A stretch of 64,000 bases of DNA from Delphinus delphis (lineage: Eukaryota; Chordata; Mammalia; Artiodactyla; Delphinidae): NCBI RefSeq assembly GCF_949987515.2, contig NC_082696.1:62876447-62940446 (forward strand). The letters run 5' to 3'. The stretch's first letter is position 1. Each line of letters begins with the position of its first letter. Positions 34,720-48,045 of this stretch are shown one piece after another. Made by a program: the position numbers and the translations under genes. The notes below the pieces were generated by a model. That model searched no databases, was not told the DNA's origin, and saw only the letters and a list, made by a program, of their open reading frames with translations.

Positions 34720-35390
34720 GCAACATACATGTTTCAAGATGAATAACAGCAGAAAAAATCAGTATGAGTATAGAACATTACAACATAATGATCAACAAAC
34801 TTGACTTAATGATATACATAGAAAACTGCATCCAACAATGATTGACTTCATATAATTTTCAAGTACTCATGAAAAAAGAAAAAATTGATTATATGTTGGG
34901 AAAAAAAATCCCAACAAATTCCAAAGGATTGAAAATGTGTAAAGATCACAGTTGATAAGAATAGAATTATATACAAATAAATAATAAATATTTATTGATA
35001 TTTTCCAAATATTTGGAAATACAAAGACACATAAATGGCTTATTTGTCAACTAAGAGATCACTTCGCAAAATAAAAAATATTTTGAAATTCATATATAAA
35101 GGAAAAAAGGACATTTAAAATTTACTTGAGAATTTCTGTAAAGTGTTGGAATAGATAATTAATGCCCCCAAAAAGTGGAAAGAAGAAAATAATAAATTAA
35201 ATAGAAAATAAAAATAGAAAAACACTCAGCAAAACCAAATTCAGCTTTCTTAAAAAGATTAAGAACTGAAAAACCCATAAAAACTTGACCAAGAAACAAA
35301 CAAAAAAAAGGCAAAATCTATAAACAAAAATTTTTAAAAAGTGAAAACATTAAACTTATAAAGGCAATGAAAAGAAAATAAGAGTATGAT
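34720..35390 (+). mobile_element. Very old L1 ORF2 remnant (endonuclease to RT region)
   Basis: 'tccaaatatttggaaataca' followed by 'gcttatttgtcaactaagag' and 'caaaataaaaaatattttga', and later 'aaacttgaccaagaaacaaa', match the middle of L1 ORF2 in order. No open frame remains. Confidence 0.6.
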
Positions 35391-35600
35391 AGATTAAATG
35401 CAAAATGGCTTCTATCCCCATTTTTCCCTCTATCACTGCTTTTTGCAAAGTGTCTTTGCAGTTCCTCCTTTAGAAATGTTGAGTCTATTTCAGCATCCCT
35501 TCAATTAGGTCTTGTCTTGTAATGTTCTTAACTAATAAAATATGGTGGGAGATGATGGGATGAAAGTTCTAAGCCTAGGTCTAAGAGACCTTCCAAGAGT

Positions 35601-35619
35601 CCTCTCTCTCTCTCTCTCT
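35601..35619. repeat. (CT)n microsatellite
   Basis: Nine CT units. A polypyrimidine stretch rich in CTTT and CCCT follows at about 35700-35790. Confidence 0.85.
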
Positions 35620-35889
35620 GTTGTACTCCTGTGGTAGAAAATTTATTTTGTCTTCTTTTAGTTTGGTTTGTTTATTCTCAATTTCTTGTTTCAAAGATCA
35701 TGGCTTTTCCTTTCTTTCCCCTTTTCTTCCTGTCTCCCTCTCTCCCTCCATCCTCTTTTTCTCCCTTCCTTCCTTCTTTCCTTCTTTTTTTAATCTCTTT
35801 ATACTTGGATTGTTACATAGTTGACCATGGGGAACCCCTTCTAGCTAGCTCTTATGTTCCTTTAAAATGCCTCCACTCATTTTTGAATA

Positions 35890-36130
35890 TATCCTTGCTA
35901 CCTGGCACTATAAAATATCTTATAAGCTCATCTTGTACTTTATTTGCCCCAGACCTGGAATCAGCCACTTTCCCAAGGAGTCCTGATTCTTTGTTAGTAG
36001 TATAATATTTAGAAACCAAGTTTTCTAAGCAATAGTTATGTTCATTGGTGTGCCAAATTTTTAGGCCCTTTCAATAGTCAGAAATATAAAAGTACATTTT
36101 ATAAATATCATGAGTTCATATTAAAATATC
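35890..36130 (+). repeat. Old LINE-like 3'-region repeat, tentative
   Basis: 'cagacctggaatcagccact', 'tcccaaggagtcctgattct', 'tataatatttagaaaccaag' and 'aggccctttcaatagtcaga' follow a known order found in an old mammalian L1-type 3' repeat. The exact subfamily is not certain. It makes the 124-codon frame at 35631-36005 unlikely to be a gene. Confidence 0.45.
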
Positions 36131-39100
36131 CAACTCAGATTTTCAAATTATTCAAATTACAGGCCTATACTTAATGTTTGTTTTATATTTGTCTTTTTCT
36201 TGAATTACATTTAGAAATTGGTTCCTAATAAGATTAATAAAATTACTTGCTTTATTCTACAATATTCATAATATGGTTTCAAAATTACATCATCAATATT
36301 ACTATTGACTGTAAACTGCTAAGTAAAGTGTGAGATTATTTTGCAGATTATTTATGGTACTGTGTTATTAATGCTAGAATTATAGTGATATAAATCTACC
36401 TTATGTAACTGAAGCAGAAAAAACCATCTGCAGAGAATAAATAAAAAGCAGAGTTAGAGACAGAAGTGAAGATGTGAGACAACGCATCCCTAGATATCAC
36501 AGAGCATTTCCCTGGTTCATCATTAATGTCTTTCTAAGTTCTTGTTTCTAGAACTCCTGAGACCTATTGCTTGATTCATCCGTGACTATTACAAAATATC
36601 CATTTTATTATCCCAGTACCACCATGCTTTATTGGGTTTTGGTCATTGCAAAATCACATTATCCTTGCTATATTTAGTTCCTTGCTAAATTAATAAATTC
36701 ATTTTAATGTTGAGAAAATTAAGAATTTAGAGCTGTTATGAAACTAGCACAAGTCTCAAATGTATGTAAATTAGCAGCTAAGAACTAAGTGGAGGTTTGT
36801 TTAACTATAATGCCCATCTCCTTTAGAACTATACTTTACTGATATAATTCTTTAACAAAGCAGGTATTTCCAAATATTGTCCACATGATCTCAATAACTT
36901 ATTTCCACAGCTTTATCATCTTGACTCTGTGTTTGAGCTAAGGTCAGTACTAGGATTTCTTCCTACAAGACATTACTTGACTGGTTGAGAATATGTCATA
37001 TAAGCAGCTGTGAATATGTTGGAAATTGTGAGAAACCATAGCTCAAATACATTTGGTTTCAAATGGTTGATTAATCCAAATAATTTCAGAAATAAATATG
37101 CAAGAATCACTGCAGGCATGACCATTAAATTAGCTCTGTTCCTAAGAATACCAACCTAGCAGCAGGAGTTACTGGAAAATGTTCCAATACGATTAGTTTC
37201 CTAATCGTTCTACACTCTCAGCATCAAGTTTGTCACATCAGACAGAGTGACAAGGGGTGAGAAACAAAGCTATCCTGTATTTGCTTGACTTTATCCTGAT
37301 CTCATATGGAAAATTTAGCAAGAATTTGACTCTGGATTGTAAAAACAGGAATCTGGCCATGGTGGTTAAGTAAGAATCTACATAAGAATATGTATAATTA
37401 TAACAAACTTTAGTTTCTGATTTAAATCTAATTCTAAGACATATAGTTTCTCTAAAACTTTTATAATTATGACATTAATTAATATTTGGTGAGTCAAATG
37501 TTCCACATGAAATAAATATATTTTCAGTATCTTCCAGTATATTAAATGCCAACATCTAATTGTTAATTTTACCTTAGTGCCCTACTAGGTCAATTTATTC
37601 ATTTTGTAAAGTTAATGGACTATTGCAGCATTTGTAGAAATATTCTTCTAATATCTTAAAAATTGCATTTGCCTTAGCCAAAAAGCAGTTCAAAAGTACA
37701 TGCCCACAAGTGATACCTTTAAAATAAGTTTTAACTTTTTATAGAAGTAAGTAGTTACTGGGAAAAAAAAAAAAACCAAATTGGTTTTTCTAAGGTAATT
37801 CCAAAATTGTATGTAAAGCCATTGCCAGCAAATGTAGCTGTTACTTGCACAAAACGTGTGTCTTATTTTCCAAGTCCATCATTCGCCTTTTTGTGCATCA
37901 ATTTCTAACTCCATTCAATAGATTTTTTTCTTACTTTTAAACTGCCTACCCCACTTTATCTCTAGCAAATCATGAAAATGTTCAATCTCAAGGCAGATAG
38001 ATTTAGAATTAGAATATACTCATAATTTTTACTATTAGCATATAATGACAGATGTAAAAATATTGACTTAAATATTTGGAAACATGAATGTTTTAATACA
38101 TTGTAACTATAAAGAGGGTATAAAATACAATCTTATAATTGATATGCTATTGATTACTTTAGAAAGGTAACAACTACTTCATTTGTAATGAGAACCAAAT
38201 TTTGTGGAGTCATTTCAGCATTAAACACCTGCAGCATATTCTGATATCCAAGAACAGAACTAGGCTGAAGCTAAAATGGAGTCTTATGTGATCATTTTCA
38301 GCATTATAATTTCCTGCAAAATTTGAGTGATTTGCAGAACTGTGGTAGACTTCCCATGAATAGGATGGTAGCAAAGGCTTTGTATATTCAAAAATAGTTT
38401 TGCTGAGGCAATGAGAAGTAATGTACTATCAGATTAGAAGCTGTTCATATTTTACCAAGCTATTCATATTTTAGAAGCTCAAAAAGAATTTGCCTCTAAA
38501 CATTGCAAAATTCTGCTTTCCTTATTTTATTTTTTTGAATTTTTCTTGCATTCTCTTTTAATTATCTTAGTATCTCTCCTCTGACAAAAAAAAAATCATT
38601 GTATTCACAGTTTAATAATTAAGTATTATCTATTCTATGGCAATGATTTTATAAGTGTAATTATCAAAATTTGTGAATTTTCACTTCTAGGATGGTATTT
38701 AAAAAATCCCCATCCTAAAATATAAAGGAATCAGGAAGAGAAATGTATAAAGCCCTACAGAAGTATCAAGCCCTAGCAGGATACCTAAACTGACTGAGCA
38801 ATGAAGGTCATCTTGCTTAAGGACTATGGAAGGCGTTTTAAGTATGTTTCATAATCTTACTCTAACAGGGCCATTGGCTGAAATGCCACATTAATTGATA
38901 TCACACAGTATTATTTATATTCCTGAATCCTGATTTATATCAATATCACATTAAGACACCATCTTTCTGGGATACCACACTCAGAGTGGTTTATGTCACT
39001 TAATCAGTAGCAAAATGCTGACACAGAAATACTTACTGATACACAAATGCTTACATAATGAAATTACTGAACTGTGATAAAAGTGTTAAAGCAAAAGCTG

Positions 39101-39859
39101 AAGAATATTCTTAATACAAGGACACAATTACACAAAGTAATTGTATTTCTTATGATATCAGCCAGAGTATCCACTTGCTCATTATTCATAATAATATAGC
39201 ATGCTTACACAATAAATTGAACATGGCAAAATACTCAAACATGTGAATGAACACTAGACTTTAAAATGTGTCTTCTTTAATTTTTTTTAAAATTGTAGAT
39301 GCTGGACTTTTGAATATTTAACACAAGGCTACACTTTATAAGTATGTTTTGCTCCTATGTTAGATCTTCACAAGCATTGCTTACTGCAGTTCTTGATATA
39401 ATGGGTTTCGCTCTATCATTTTGCTTTCTATCTGTACCAGTGGTATTTTCGTTCCTTTATTCCTCCATCACTTACTTCTTTTGTGTCAATGAAGAATGAC
39501 ACATTAACCACTTTATCTCTTCTATAAGCTTTTTCATGACCCATTTTAGTTTTATTCTTATACTGCTTACACTAAAATTACAACATATATTCTTAACTTA
39601 TTAGTGTATACTATATATTGTTATTTTTGCGATATCCCAAACAATGCAAAAACCCCTGGAAGAGTTTAATTCCATCTATCATGCCCACCTTTATTCTATT
39701 GTTGTCATATATTTTATTTCTTCATATGTTATAAACCCCATAAGGCATTGAAATTCAGTTTGCTTTCAATAGTCAGTGTCCTCTAATATTTTCACATACA
39801 TTCATTCTATGCTGTTAATTCATTCTTGTACTTCCATGATTCCACATGAGATCAATTTT
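36131..39859. other. Non-coding AT-rich stretch
   Basis: A 3.7-kb region without open frames of note, recognisable repeats or RNA genes. Unique-looking by eye, though very old repeat remnants cannot be excluded. Confidence 0.5.
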
Positions 39860-40498
39860 TTAGGCTAAAGATCTTTCTGTATTTGTTGTAGTGTAAACCT
39901 GTTAGTGACAGATACTCTTGGATTTTTTTTTAAGTTGTATCATCTCATTTTTTAAAATATATTTTAAATAAATGTAGAGTTCTAGGTGAGCTAGTTTTTT
40001 TTTCCCCCTTTAACATTTTAAAGATGTCAATCCACTGTCTCTTGGCTTCCATAGAATCTGTTGAAAAGTCTATCATACTTCTCTTGATTCATTCAAGGTA
40101 TTGTATCTTTTTTTCTTCTTGATGTTTTAAAGATTTTATTTTTGGATTTTAGCAATTTGACCATAATATAGACTAATTGTTTCTCTTTACATTTTTTCTG
40201 GCTAGAGTTCACTGTGATACATAAAATTGTGGATTAATGTCTTTAGTCTGTTTTAGAAAACCTCAACTTTTGTTTCCCCAAATATCACTTGTTCTCTCTC
40301 AGCTGTCCTGTTGGGACTCCAATTAAGAATACGTAAGATCATCTAACAGTGTCCCACGTGTCTCTCACTTTGTTTTTCCATTCTTTTTATTTTCTCTCTG
40401 TGCTTACTTATATTGGATATTTTTAATTCACCTGCATTTGAATTCACAAATCAGATTTTTTTTTGCAGCTTCTAAGCAACCGTTAAAGCTATACAATG
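39860..40498 (-). mobile_element. L1M/HAL1-like LINE remnant, first part of a split copy
   Basis: 'tgtcaatccactgtctcttg', 'aatctgttgaaaagtctatc', 'agcaatttgaccataatata' and 'ctgtcctgttgggactccaa' follow in order a known old L1-lineage sequence (commonly seen as L1M or HAL1) in reverse. The copy breaks at about 40498 and resumes at 41781. Confidence 0.65.
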
Positions 40499-41768
40499 GT
40501 TTTAAAAATTGATATATAATTGACATACATTGAAATGTACAAATCTTAAGTATACAGGTTAATGAATCTTGTATATGAATATATACTAATGTAAACACAC
40601 TTCAGGATGGTAATATTTCCATTACCCTAGAACAGTCCTTTGTGTCAATTACCTCCCTTCCCTTTGCCCTTCAGAGAGGTAATCGTTTCTATGATTTCTA
40701 TCTCATAAATCAACTTTGCCTTCCTTATTTCTTAACCTTAAAAAAATTAAATCACTAAATATTCCTGTTTCCTGGCTAATTTCAAAACACATAAGTCTTT
40801 TTGTGGCTTATCCATGCTGTTATATGTATCAATATTTCAATGTCTTTATTTCTGAGTAGTATTCCATTGAATGACTGTATCACAGTTTATCCATTCTGCT
40901 GTTTTTGAGTTTTAGCATGGTTGTTTCCAGCAATGGCCTGTTGTGAATAAACTGGCTGTGAATTGGACAAATATACTTATTTTTCTTGGGTATATACCTA
41001 GTAATGGAATTGCTGTGTCAACTTATAAAACACTATCAAACAAATTGCAAATTGCTTATAATTTTCAAGCTCCTACCAGTTATATAGGAGAGTTTTGGAG
41101 TCTCTACATCATTATCAACCTTTGATTTTGGCAGTTCAGTTAGTTGACCTGATCTGGAAAGCATGTTTTAGTTGTAAATTAACTCTAATTTATAAATTTA
41201 TTTCCATTTCCCTGGTGATAAATTACATTGAGGAAAAATCTGATTGACCATCCAGATATTCTTTTTTACTTTTGATTTTTTTCAAGTCTGTTTAAGTCTC
41301 CTGTCCATTAAAAAAAGAAAAAAAAAGTTATATGTCTTTTTCAGATTGATTGGTAGGAGTTATTTATGAACTCTGGATAAAATTCTTTGTCAGATATATG
41401 TATTGCAAATATCTTCTACCAGTTTCTGCCTTAAATTTACAACTTTTGGATGAGTAGAACTTCAAATTTTGATAAAGTTAAATTTATATGTTTTCCTTTT
41501 ATTATTAGTAGCTTTGTATATTACTAATATATTTTTTACATTCTCCAAAGTATGAAGATATTTTCATATGTTTGATTACAGAAGTTCATTGTTTTAACTT
41601 TCACATTTAGGGCTTTGTATCCATTTCAAATTAATTTTTATTTATGGAGTGAAATAAGAGTCAAGGTTCATGATTTGCCATATAGATATCAACTTGCTAT
41701 AGTTCCATTTATTTAAAGTATTTTCCTTACCCCATTGAATTATAGTGACCCCTTTGATGAAAATCAAG
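40499..41768 (-). mobile_element. Old L1 inserted in an L1M/HAL1-like copy
   Basis: It begins with an L1 3'-UTR-type start ('gatatataattgacatacat') and runs into ORF2 in reverse ('tgagtagtattccattgaat', 'gtttatccattctgctgttt', 'gggctttgtatccatttcaa'). The flanks AGCTATACAATG (40487-40498) and AGCTATCAAATG (41769-41780) look like a decayed target duplication, and the host LINE reads through if the insert is removed. Confidence 0.7.
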
Positions 41769-41780
41769 AGCTATCAAATG

Positions 41781-42620
41781 AGTTCTTAATTTCAGGTACT
41801 GTATTTAGAGTCCTAAAGTGTCCTTCAATTCTTTTTAGTGAGTCTCATACCCTGTTTAATTACTCCATCTGTTAGTCCATTGTGTTCACATTTTCTCTAT
41901 TTTCTTTAATATTTCATTTAGCATTTAATTATATTTGAAATTTTGTCTGTTAACATTGATATCAGGCTCCTCTCTGGGTCTGTAATTACAGACTATTTTA
42001 TCTCTTGAATATATATTAGCTGTTTCTTTCTTATTCACATGCCTAGTGGATCTGTATCTGTATTGGACGCTGGCCATTGCTGAGGCTCTAGATTATGTTA
42101 TATTCCTCTAATGAAGGTTATTTTATTTTCCAATATGCAGTTAAATCACCTCAAGACATGGTTTCAAGCTTCTTCTGGGATAGGTCTATTTTAACTTGGT
42201 ACTTCTTAGGTGTAGCCCTGACTCCAAGAGCTTGCCCTTTTGGAAGTCTCAACCCAATGCCTGAATTTGTCGTCAAGGTCATGCCACTCTGGTTGGGCTG
42301 GAACTCTAGTATGTCCATAGCAGTTTACAACTTTTGAAGTTCTCTTCAGCTCTATATGCCTCCCAGAGTCTTGCATTGTGTATGTGTGATTTATCAGTTA
42401 GCCAAGGATCTGTTGGAAGTTTTTGTGCAGAATTTTGAGATTTTGTCTTTGTGGCTCCCATCTTTTCTATATCCTGCCCTGCAACTCAGCCCCCTTTGGC
42501 AAACTGGTATAGCAATCTCTGCTTCCCCATTAAGTAAGACGGTTCCCCCTCAGCTTAAGCTCTGTTTCCCCTGTAAAACTTGGAAAATAATTTCTGAGAG
42601 AAAGTCAAGGTAAATGTGTG
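41781..42620 (-). mobile_element. L1M/HAL1-like LINE remnant, second part of a split copy
   Basis: It resumes with 'agttcttaatttcaggtact' and continues with 'ctccatctgttagtccattg', 'ttatgttatattcctctaat' and following text in the order of the same old L1-lineage sequence. The 80- and 85-codon frames at 42095-42613 lie inside it and are not genes. Confidence 0.6.
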
Positions 42621-42977
42621 GCTTACTTCATGTGCTGTTTTTTTTCTCAAGAGTTGTAGCTCTCTATTGCTTACTAACACTTGTAAAATTTGTTTTATAT
42701 ACATTACCAGTATTTATAGTTGTTTATTATAGGAAAATGAGGCTCCTATAATAAAAATAATGCCAGCTACTTCATTGTGGTCAGAGCCAGAAGTCCCGAG
42801 TATTTTTTTTAATATAGGTAAAACATAGTTTTCTTTAAAGTTTAATAGCTTAATCAATTTCTAACTTTTTAAAAATATATATTAATGAAAAATTTTGAGT
42901 TAAAATACCTTATTTGTTTCTACAGTTATTGGAAAATATAGAAAGAGCCAAGCTTCCCAAATGAACTAGAACTTCCA

Positions 42978-43004
42978 CACACAACTAAGATTCACAGTTG
43001 TGTG
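42978..43004. other. 9-bp inverted repeat
   Basis: CACACAACT (42978-42986) and AGTTGTGTG (42996-43004) are exact reverse complements around a 9-base loop, just before the tail of the adjacent SINE. Confidence 0.6.
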
Positions 43005-43006
43005 AA

Positions 43007-43339
43007 TTTTTTTAAATAATTAATTAAATAATTAATCCATTGGCTGCGTTGGGTCTTTGTTGCTGTGCGCGGGCTTCCTCTAGTTGTGGCGAGCGGAGGC
43101 TACTCTTCGTTGCGGTGCACGGGCTTCTCATTGTGGTGGCTTCTCTTGCTGCGGAGCACAGGCTCTAGGCACGTGAGCTTCAGTAGCTGTGGCTCGCGGG
43201 CACTAGAGCACAGGCTTAGTAGTTGTGGTGCACGGGCTTAGTTGCACCACAGCATGAGGGATCGTCCTGGGCCAGGGCTTGAACCCGTGTCCCTTGCATT
43301 GGCAGGTGGATTCACAACCACTGTGCCACCAGGGAAGCC
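43007..43339 (-). mobile_element. Long cetartiodactyl tRNA-derived SINE
   Basis: Read on the minus strand it starts GGCTTCCCTGGTGGCACAGTG with a tRNA-like B box, and extends through a long GC-rich body with repeated 'GTGCACCGCAACGAAG'-type wording to an ATTAATTAA-type tail. At over 300 bp it is longer than the CHR-2 copies and matches the long tRNA-Glu SINE type of cetartiodactyls. No convincing target duplication was found. Confidence 0.85.
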
Positions 43340-44042
43340 TGTAGCTTATTTTTTGATCCATTTTATTGTAGACCCAGCTGAGACTATCAGCCAGACATGG
43401 TTCTAGTTTGGAGTAATGAAAACAGCATGTTCACTAGAAATTAAACTGAGGCAACTAAATCTTTTGTAGCAGTTCTAGAATGGTCATGAGATGCAATAAT
43501 ACCTGATTACTGACAATGTACACTGGATTTAAATGTAAAACTTACAGGTGAAAGACTACATATCCCATTATATGTTCCCTCAGCCACAAAATAGAGACTT
43601 TCTAGGAACTGAAATATAGAGACTTCAAGCTTATTAAAAAAGGCCAAAGTGTAATGGTCCAATGAAATGTGGCCAGTTTGGAGGAAAAAGTCACCCTTTA
43701 CAAATGGTGAAGGATTTAAACATGTCTTTAAAATTTACTAATATAGGGAATGTTAGTGAAGATCCTACAATACTATTCAGTAGGTTAAACAACTGCTTAT
43801 GCTTGAGTGCCCATAAAGGATTAGTTTTGATGTGCCATAAGCTGTTGTTGTAAACTATGTGCTGGACAAAGAAAATGTCACAAAAGTATAATTATTTTTC
43901 CAGCTTAAGAGGCCATAGGTCTTTCTTGCTTGCATGAGCAATGCTAGGATCCAGTAATTTGGCTGTGGTGGGTTCTTCATTTCCTGACAAACTTCATGTT
44001 GTTTAGAAAATGTAAACATACATCTATTTTGACTGTAATTAA
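43340..44042. other. Non-coding stretch
   Basis: I see no gene or recognisable repeat. The 63-codon frame at 43662-43853 has no domain features. Confidence 0.5.
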
Positions 44043-44054
44043 GCCAAGCATTTT

Positions 44055-45099
44055 CTTTAACATCTTTATTGGAGTATAATTAGTTTACAATGGTGTGTTA
44101 GTTTCCATTGTATCACAAAGTGAATCAGCTATACGTATACATATATCCCCATATCCCCTCCCTCTTGCATCTCCCTCCCACCCTCCTTATCCCATCCCTC
44201 TAGGTGGTCACAAAGCACCGAGCTGATCTCCCTGTGCTATGCGGCTGCTTCCCACTAGCTATCTATTTTACATTTGATAGTGTATATATTCCATGCCACT
44301 CTCTCACTTCATCGCAGCTTACCCTTCCCCCTCCCCATGTCCTCAAGTCCATTCTCTACATCTGTGTCTTTATTCCTGTCCTGCCCCTAGGTTCTTTAGA
44401 ACCATTTTTTTTTTCAGATTCCATATATATGTGTTAGCATGCGGTATTTGTTTTTCTCTTTCTGACTTACTTCACTCTGTATGACAGACTCTAGGTCCAT
44501 ACACCTCACTACAAAAACTCAATTTCGTTTCTTTTTATGGCTGAGTAATATTCCATTGTATATATGTGCCACATCTTCTTTATCCATTCATCTGTTGATG
44601 GACACTTAGGTTGCTTCCATGTCCTTGCTATTGTACATAGTGCTGCAATGGACATTGTGGTACATGACTCTTTTTGAATTATGGTTTTCTCAGGGTATAT
44701 GCCCAGTAGTGGGATTGCTGGGTCATATGGTAGTTCTATTTTTAGTTTTTTAAGGAACCTCCATACAGTTCTCCATAGTGGCTGTATCAATTTACATTCC
44801 CACCAACAGTGCAAGAGGGTTCCGTTTTCTCCACACCTTCTCCAGCATTTATTGTTTGTAGATTTTTTTATGATAGCCATTCTGACCAGTGTGAGGTGAT
44901 ACTTCATTGTAGTTTTGAGTTGCATTTCTCTAATGATTAGTGATGTTGAGCATCCTTTCATGTGTTTGTTGGCAATCTGTATATCTTCCTTGGAGAAATG
45001 TCTATTTAGGTCTTCTGCCCATTTTTGGATTGGGTTGTTTGTTTTTTTGATATTGAGGTACATGAGCTGCTTGCGTATTTTGGAGATTAATCCTTTTAT
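44055..45099 (-). mobile_element. Young-looking 5'-truncated L1
   Basis: It contains the L1 3' UTR and the ORF2 C-terminus. The minus-strand frame 45108-44509 stays open for 199 codons, of which all but the first few are L1 ORF2. Recognisable parts include [20 protein letters not shown] near its start, a Cys-His-type patch ([19 protein letters not shown], around residues 88-106), LELP-type [15 protein letters not shown], then [18 protein letters not shown] and [11 protein letters not shown] near the end. Target duplications GCCAAGCATTTT lie at 44043-44054 and 45100-45111. The A-tail is almost absent. Low decay suggests a more recent insertion than other L1s here. Confidence 0.95.
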
Positions 45100-45111
45100 G
45101 CCAAGCATTTT

Positions 45112-47454
45112 TTAACAGCCTATACATGAAACATAAAGAAAAAGTGAACAAGAGATGTTTACTTAATTCAGTTAAAGACTTAATTAGGAGCTCAATTCTA
45201 TCAGACATTTTATATTGCATTTTATTCCCATTTACTCTTTTATTTCTAATAGAAAATAATGGCATGCCAATTGTATATGATTATGGATAGCTATTTATGG
45301 AACTAGGTCTTGCCTCTACACTTAATTACATTTTGTTTGTAGGTTAATATTATATTACAACTGTAGCTTTTATTTGAATCTATTCTTATAGTTTTCCTCT
45401 CTCATTAGGACTTAGATTGCTGGTTCATAGATTCTCTTGTCTGAGATTTTCTCTATTTCTTTTTTCTATTTCTAGGCCTATCCTCTAGTGCTGCATTATT
45501 CTTTTTAATGGCTTTAAAGCATTTAGGAGTAGAAGGAAAGAAATAATTCATTTTGCCATATGCTGAAGGCTTTGACAAACAATGTATTTACAAGCTAAAT
45601 AAAAACATGCCATATATTTCGTGACTCCTAATGAACACATTTGATTTTTATTTAATTTGTCTCTCCATCCTTTATTCTCTACCCTGCTACAGGGTAATTG
45701 TGATTACTATAACCTATTCATTTCAAATCATGCAAATATGCATTGAAACTAATCATGGATATCCACCATCTTCATTGTTCAATATGTTTCATCACTTCAT
45801 GTTTCTTCCTATTCTGCAAAAGAATTTAGAATTATTCTCTTGTTAAAAATATCATAGAACTAATTCATTTTATGTAACCAGTAATAAGACTCAAGAAAAA
45901 TGTGACTAGATTCATGTTTCCATTAATACTCTTACTTGTTAGCAGCGTGATTTCTTTAAAGTCTAACCCTATACTTGGCCCATTGTTTTCATTATTTAGT
46001 GATCATTTACTGAGTATTTTACAAAATTACTTTAAATTCTATTGGATAAGTCAATTCAAATTAATTAATCACATAGTTGCACTTTCATTATTATTCCATA
46101 TTACCTAGGAATAAAGTCAATATGATACTTCATAAATTGAAACCATGCCTTCCTAACATGTTCTGATATGCCAACCAACAAATAGATTCTTATTTTTATT
46201 CATAGGATTCTGTAACCAATAACTGGCTGGTAAAGAATGTGTTGAAATCAATCAAGTTTTAGATACATGCTCAATAGATGGATAGGGAGAATCACTAGGT
46301 CTGCTCATAAAATTGCATTTTCGATGTAACAAGAGAAGCTATTTTTTCATTAGAGTTCCAAATATCTCAGTGTTTGGTGAAGTTTCCAGGTAATATATGC
46401 AGTGAAGAACATTACTAGGCACTAGGAAACAATAGGCTTCTATCAATCAACATGTATTTGAATATGAACAGCTTTTAGGAAAGCTTTGGGTATTTTTTTC
46501 TTTCACTGACATTGATGTTAATTAAGTATCATAATTTAATGAACCCAGAAAAGACTGACATTTGTACAATTAATCTTCACATGGCACGCAAATCTGATCC
46601 TCTAAATCTGAATTTCAGACAACTAGTACTGCCATTGTGCACATAGAAAAGAAGTCTGACACCGGCTTCCAAGTCTCCCATTATACTCCTAAGCATAGCA
46701 GCATAAAATAAATGAAATGAGACAAGACTTCAGCCACAATCTTGCTTTACTCAATTGAGAAGAGTATAAAGAATGAATAGAGGCACCATCAACTCTGGCA
46801 TGGCTTACTGAAAATTTAGGGCAGCCATAGTAGGATAACAAAATATTAATTTGTAATGTGTCTTTCATTATATTTGCAAATATTTTTACATGCGTTCTCA
46901 TGTATTCCAGACTCTGGCTGATTTCTTTGCTTTTATAAACCTCAATTTCCCTACTAATTATCCCACTGAAGGACTCATTCCCTTTGAATTTTTAGTTTGC
47001 TTTTGTTTTAAGAGGTGAAATACTTAGCTCTCTTACAATAGGCACTGGCAAGGGAATGGAATCACAGTGATTGGCCTAATCCAGTGTTTTTCCACTTCCT
47101 ATGGTGACATTAATGGGTTTGTGATATTAATTTGTTGAATTGCAACTAGCATTTCATTGTGGAATGACATAGACTATACTAGACAAGAATCGAACAGAAT
47201 AGAATAGAATAGAGTGAATTACATATAGTAACCCTAGATGTTTTCATTTATATGTGTGTATATGTGTATCTGAATTAGATCGTCACCTAACATGTTTATG
47301 CATTTATCATTGTCGGTGAAGTTAAAAATACTTATAAGGCACTTGCTGATTCTAATTAGAACTCACTCCAGGAGACAACATATTGTCCCAAAACTGTATG
47401 ACTGCTATATAAAAGAAAGAAGTAAAATAGGTAATGAAAAGACAATCACGGTGT
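45112..47454. other. Non-coding stretch
   Basis: I see no gene or secure repeat. A short AATAG-type run lies at about 47191-47212. Open frames (80 codons or fewer) carry no protein features. Confidence 0.5.
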
Positions 47455-48045
47455 CAACTATGATGAAATTGTAACATGACCCCATTCTGTAATTCCTCCC
47501 CTGAAGTCACAGGTGAAGACCTATAAATATGAGCTCACTCTTGTGATTAGGTTACTATATATGGAAAAGAAAAGGGGAATTTCCAGATATAATTAAGGTT
47601 TCTATTTAATTGAGTTTGTGCTAATCAAAAAGAAGTTTACCTTGATGGGCCTGACCTAGTCAAGTGAGGCATTTAAAAGAGGATCTGAAGGTAAAAGATA
47701 AGAGGCAGCAGTAGATGTTCTTATGTTAGCCTTGAAAAAATCAAATTGCTATGTTGTGGAGAGAGGGTCATGTGGCAGAGACCAATGGATGACCTCTAGA
47801 AGCCAAAGGTCTTTAACCTACATCTCTAAGGAAATGAATTGTGCCAACAGCCAGAGAGCTTGAAAGATGACTGTGAGCTTCAGATGAGATTAGAGCCCCA
47901 GCTGACGTCTTGATATCATCCTTGTGAGACCCGAGGCAAAGGACCCAGCTAAGACATGGCCAAACTTCTGACTTAAAGAAACTGTGAGAGTGTTGTTTTC
48001 TCCCACTAAATATGTAAAAATGTGTTACATAGCAGTAGAAAGCAA
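47455..48045 (+). mobile_element. MLT1-type (MaLR) LTR, diverged
   Basis: 'gatataattaaggtttctat', 'gatgggcctgacctagtcaa', 'ggatgacctctagaagccaa', 'gaattgtgccaacagccaga' and 'cttctgacttaaagaaactg' followed by 'gcagtagaaagcaaata' follow the MLT1 order with strong decay. The ends are approximate. Confidence 0.75.

Noticed and set aside
35631..36005. 124-codon plus-strand frame as a gene
   Set aside because: Its first half is a polypyrimidine stretch that encodes Phe/Ser/Pro-rich text and its second half falls in an old LINE-like repeat.
44509..45108. 199-codon minus-strand open frame as a host gene
   Set aside because: It is the C-terminal part of L1 ORF2 within a truncated L1 flanked by target duplications.
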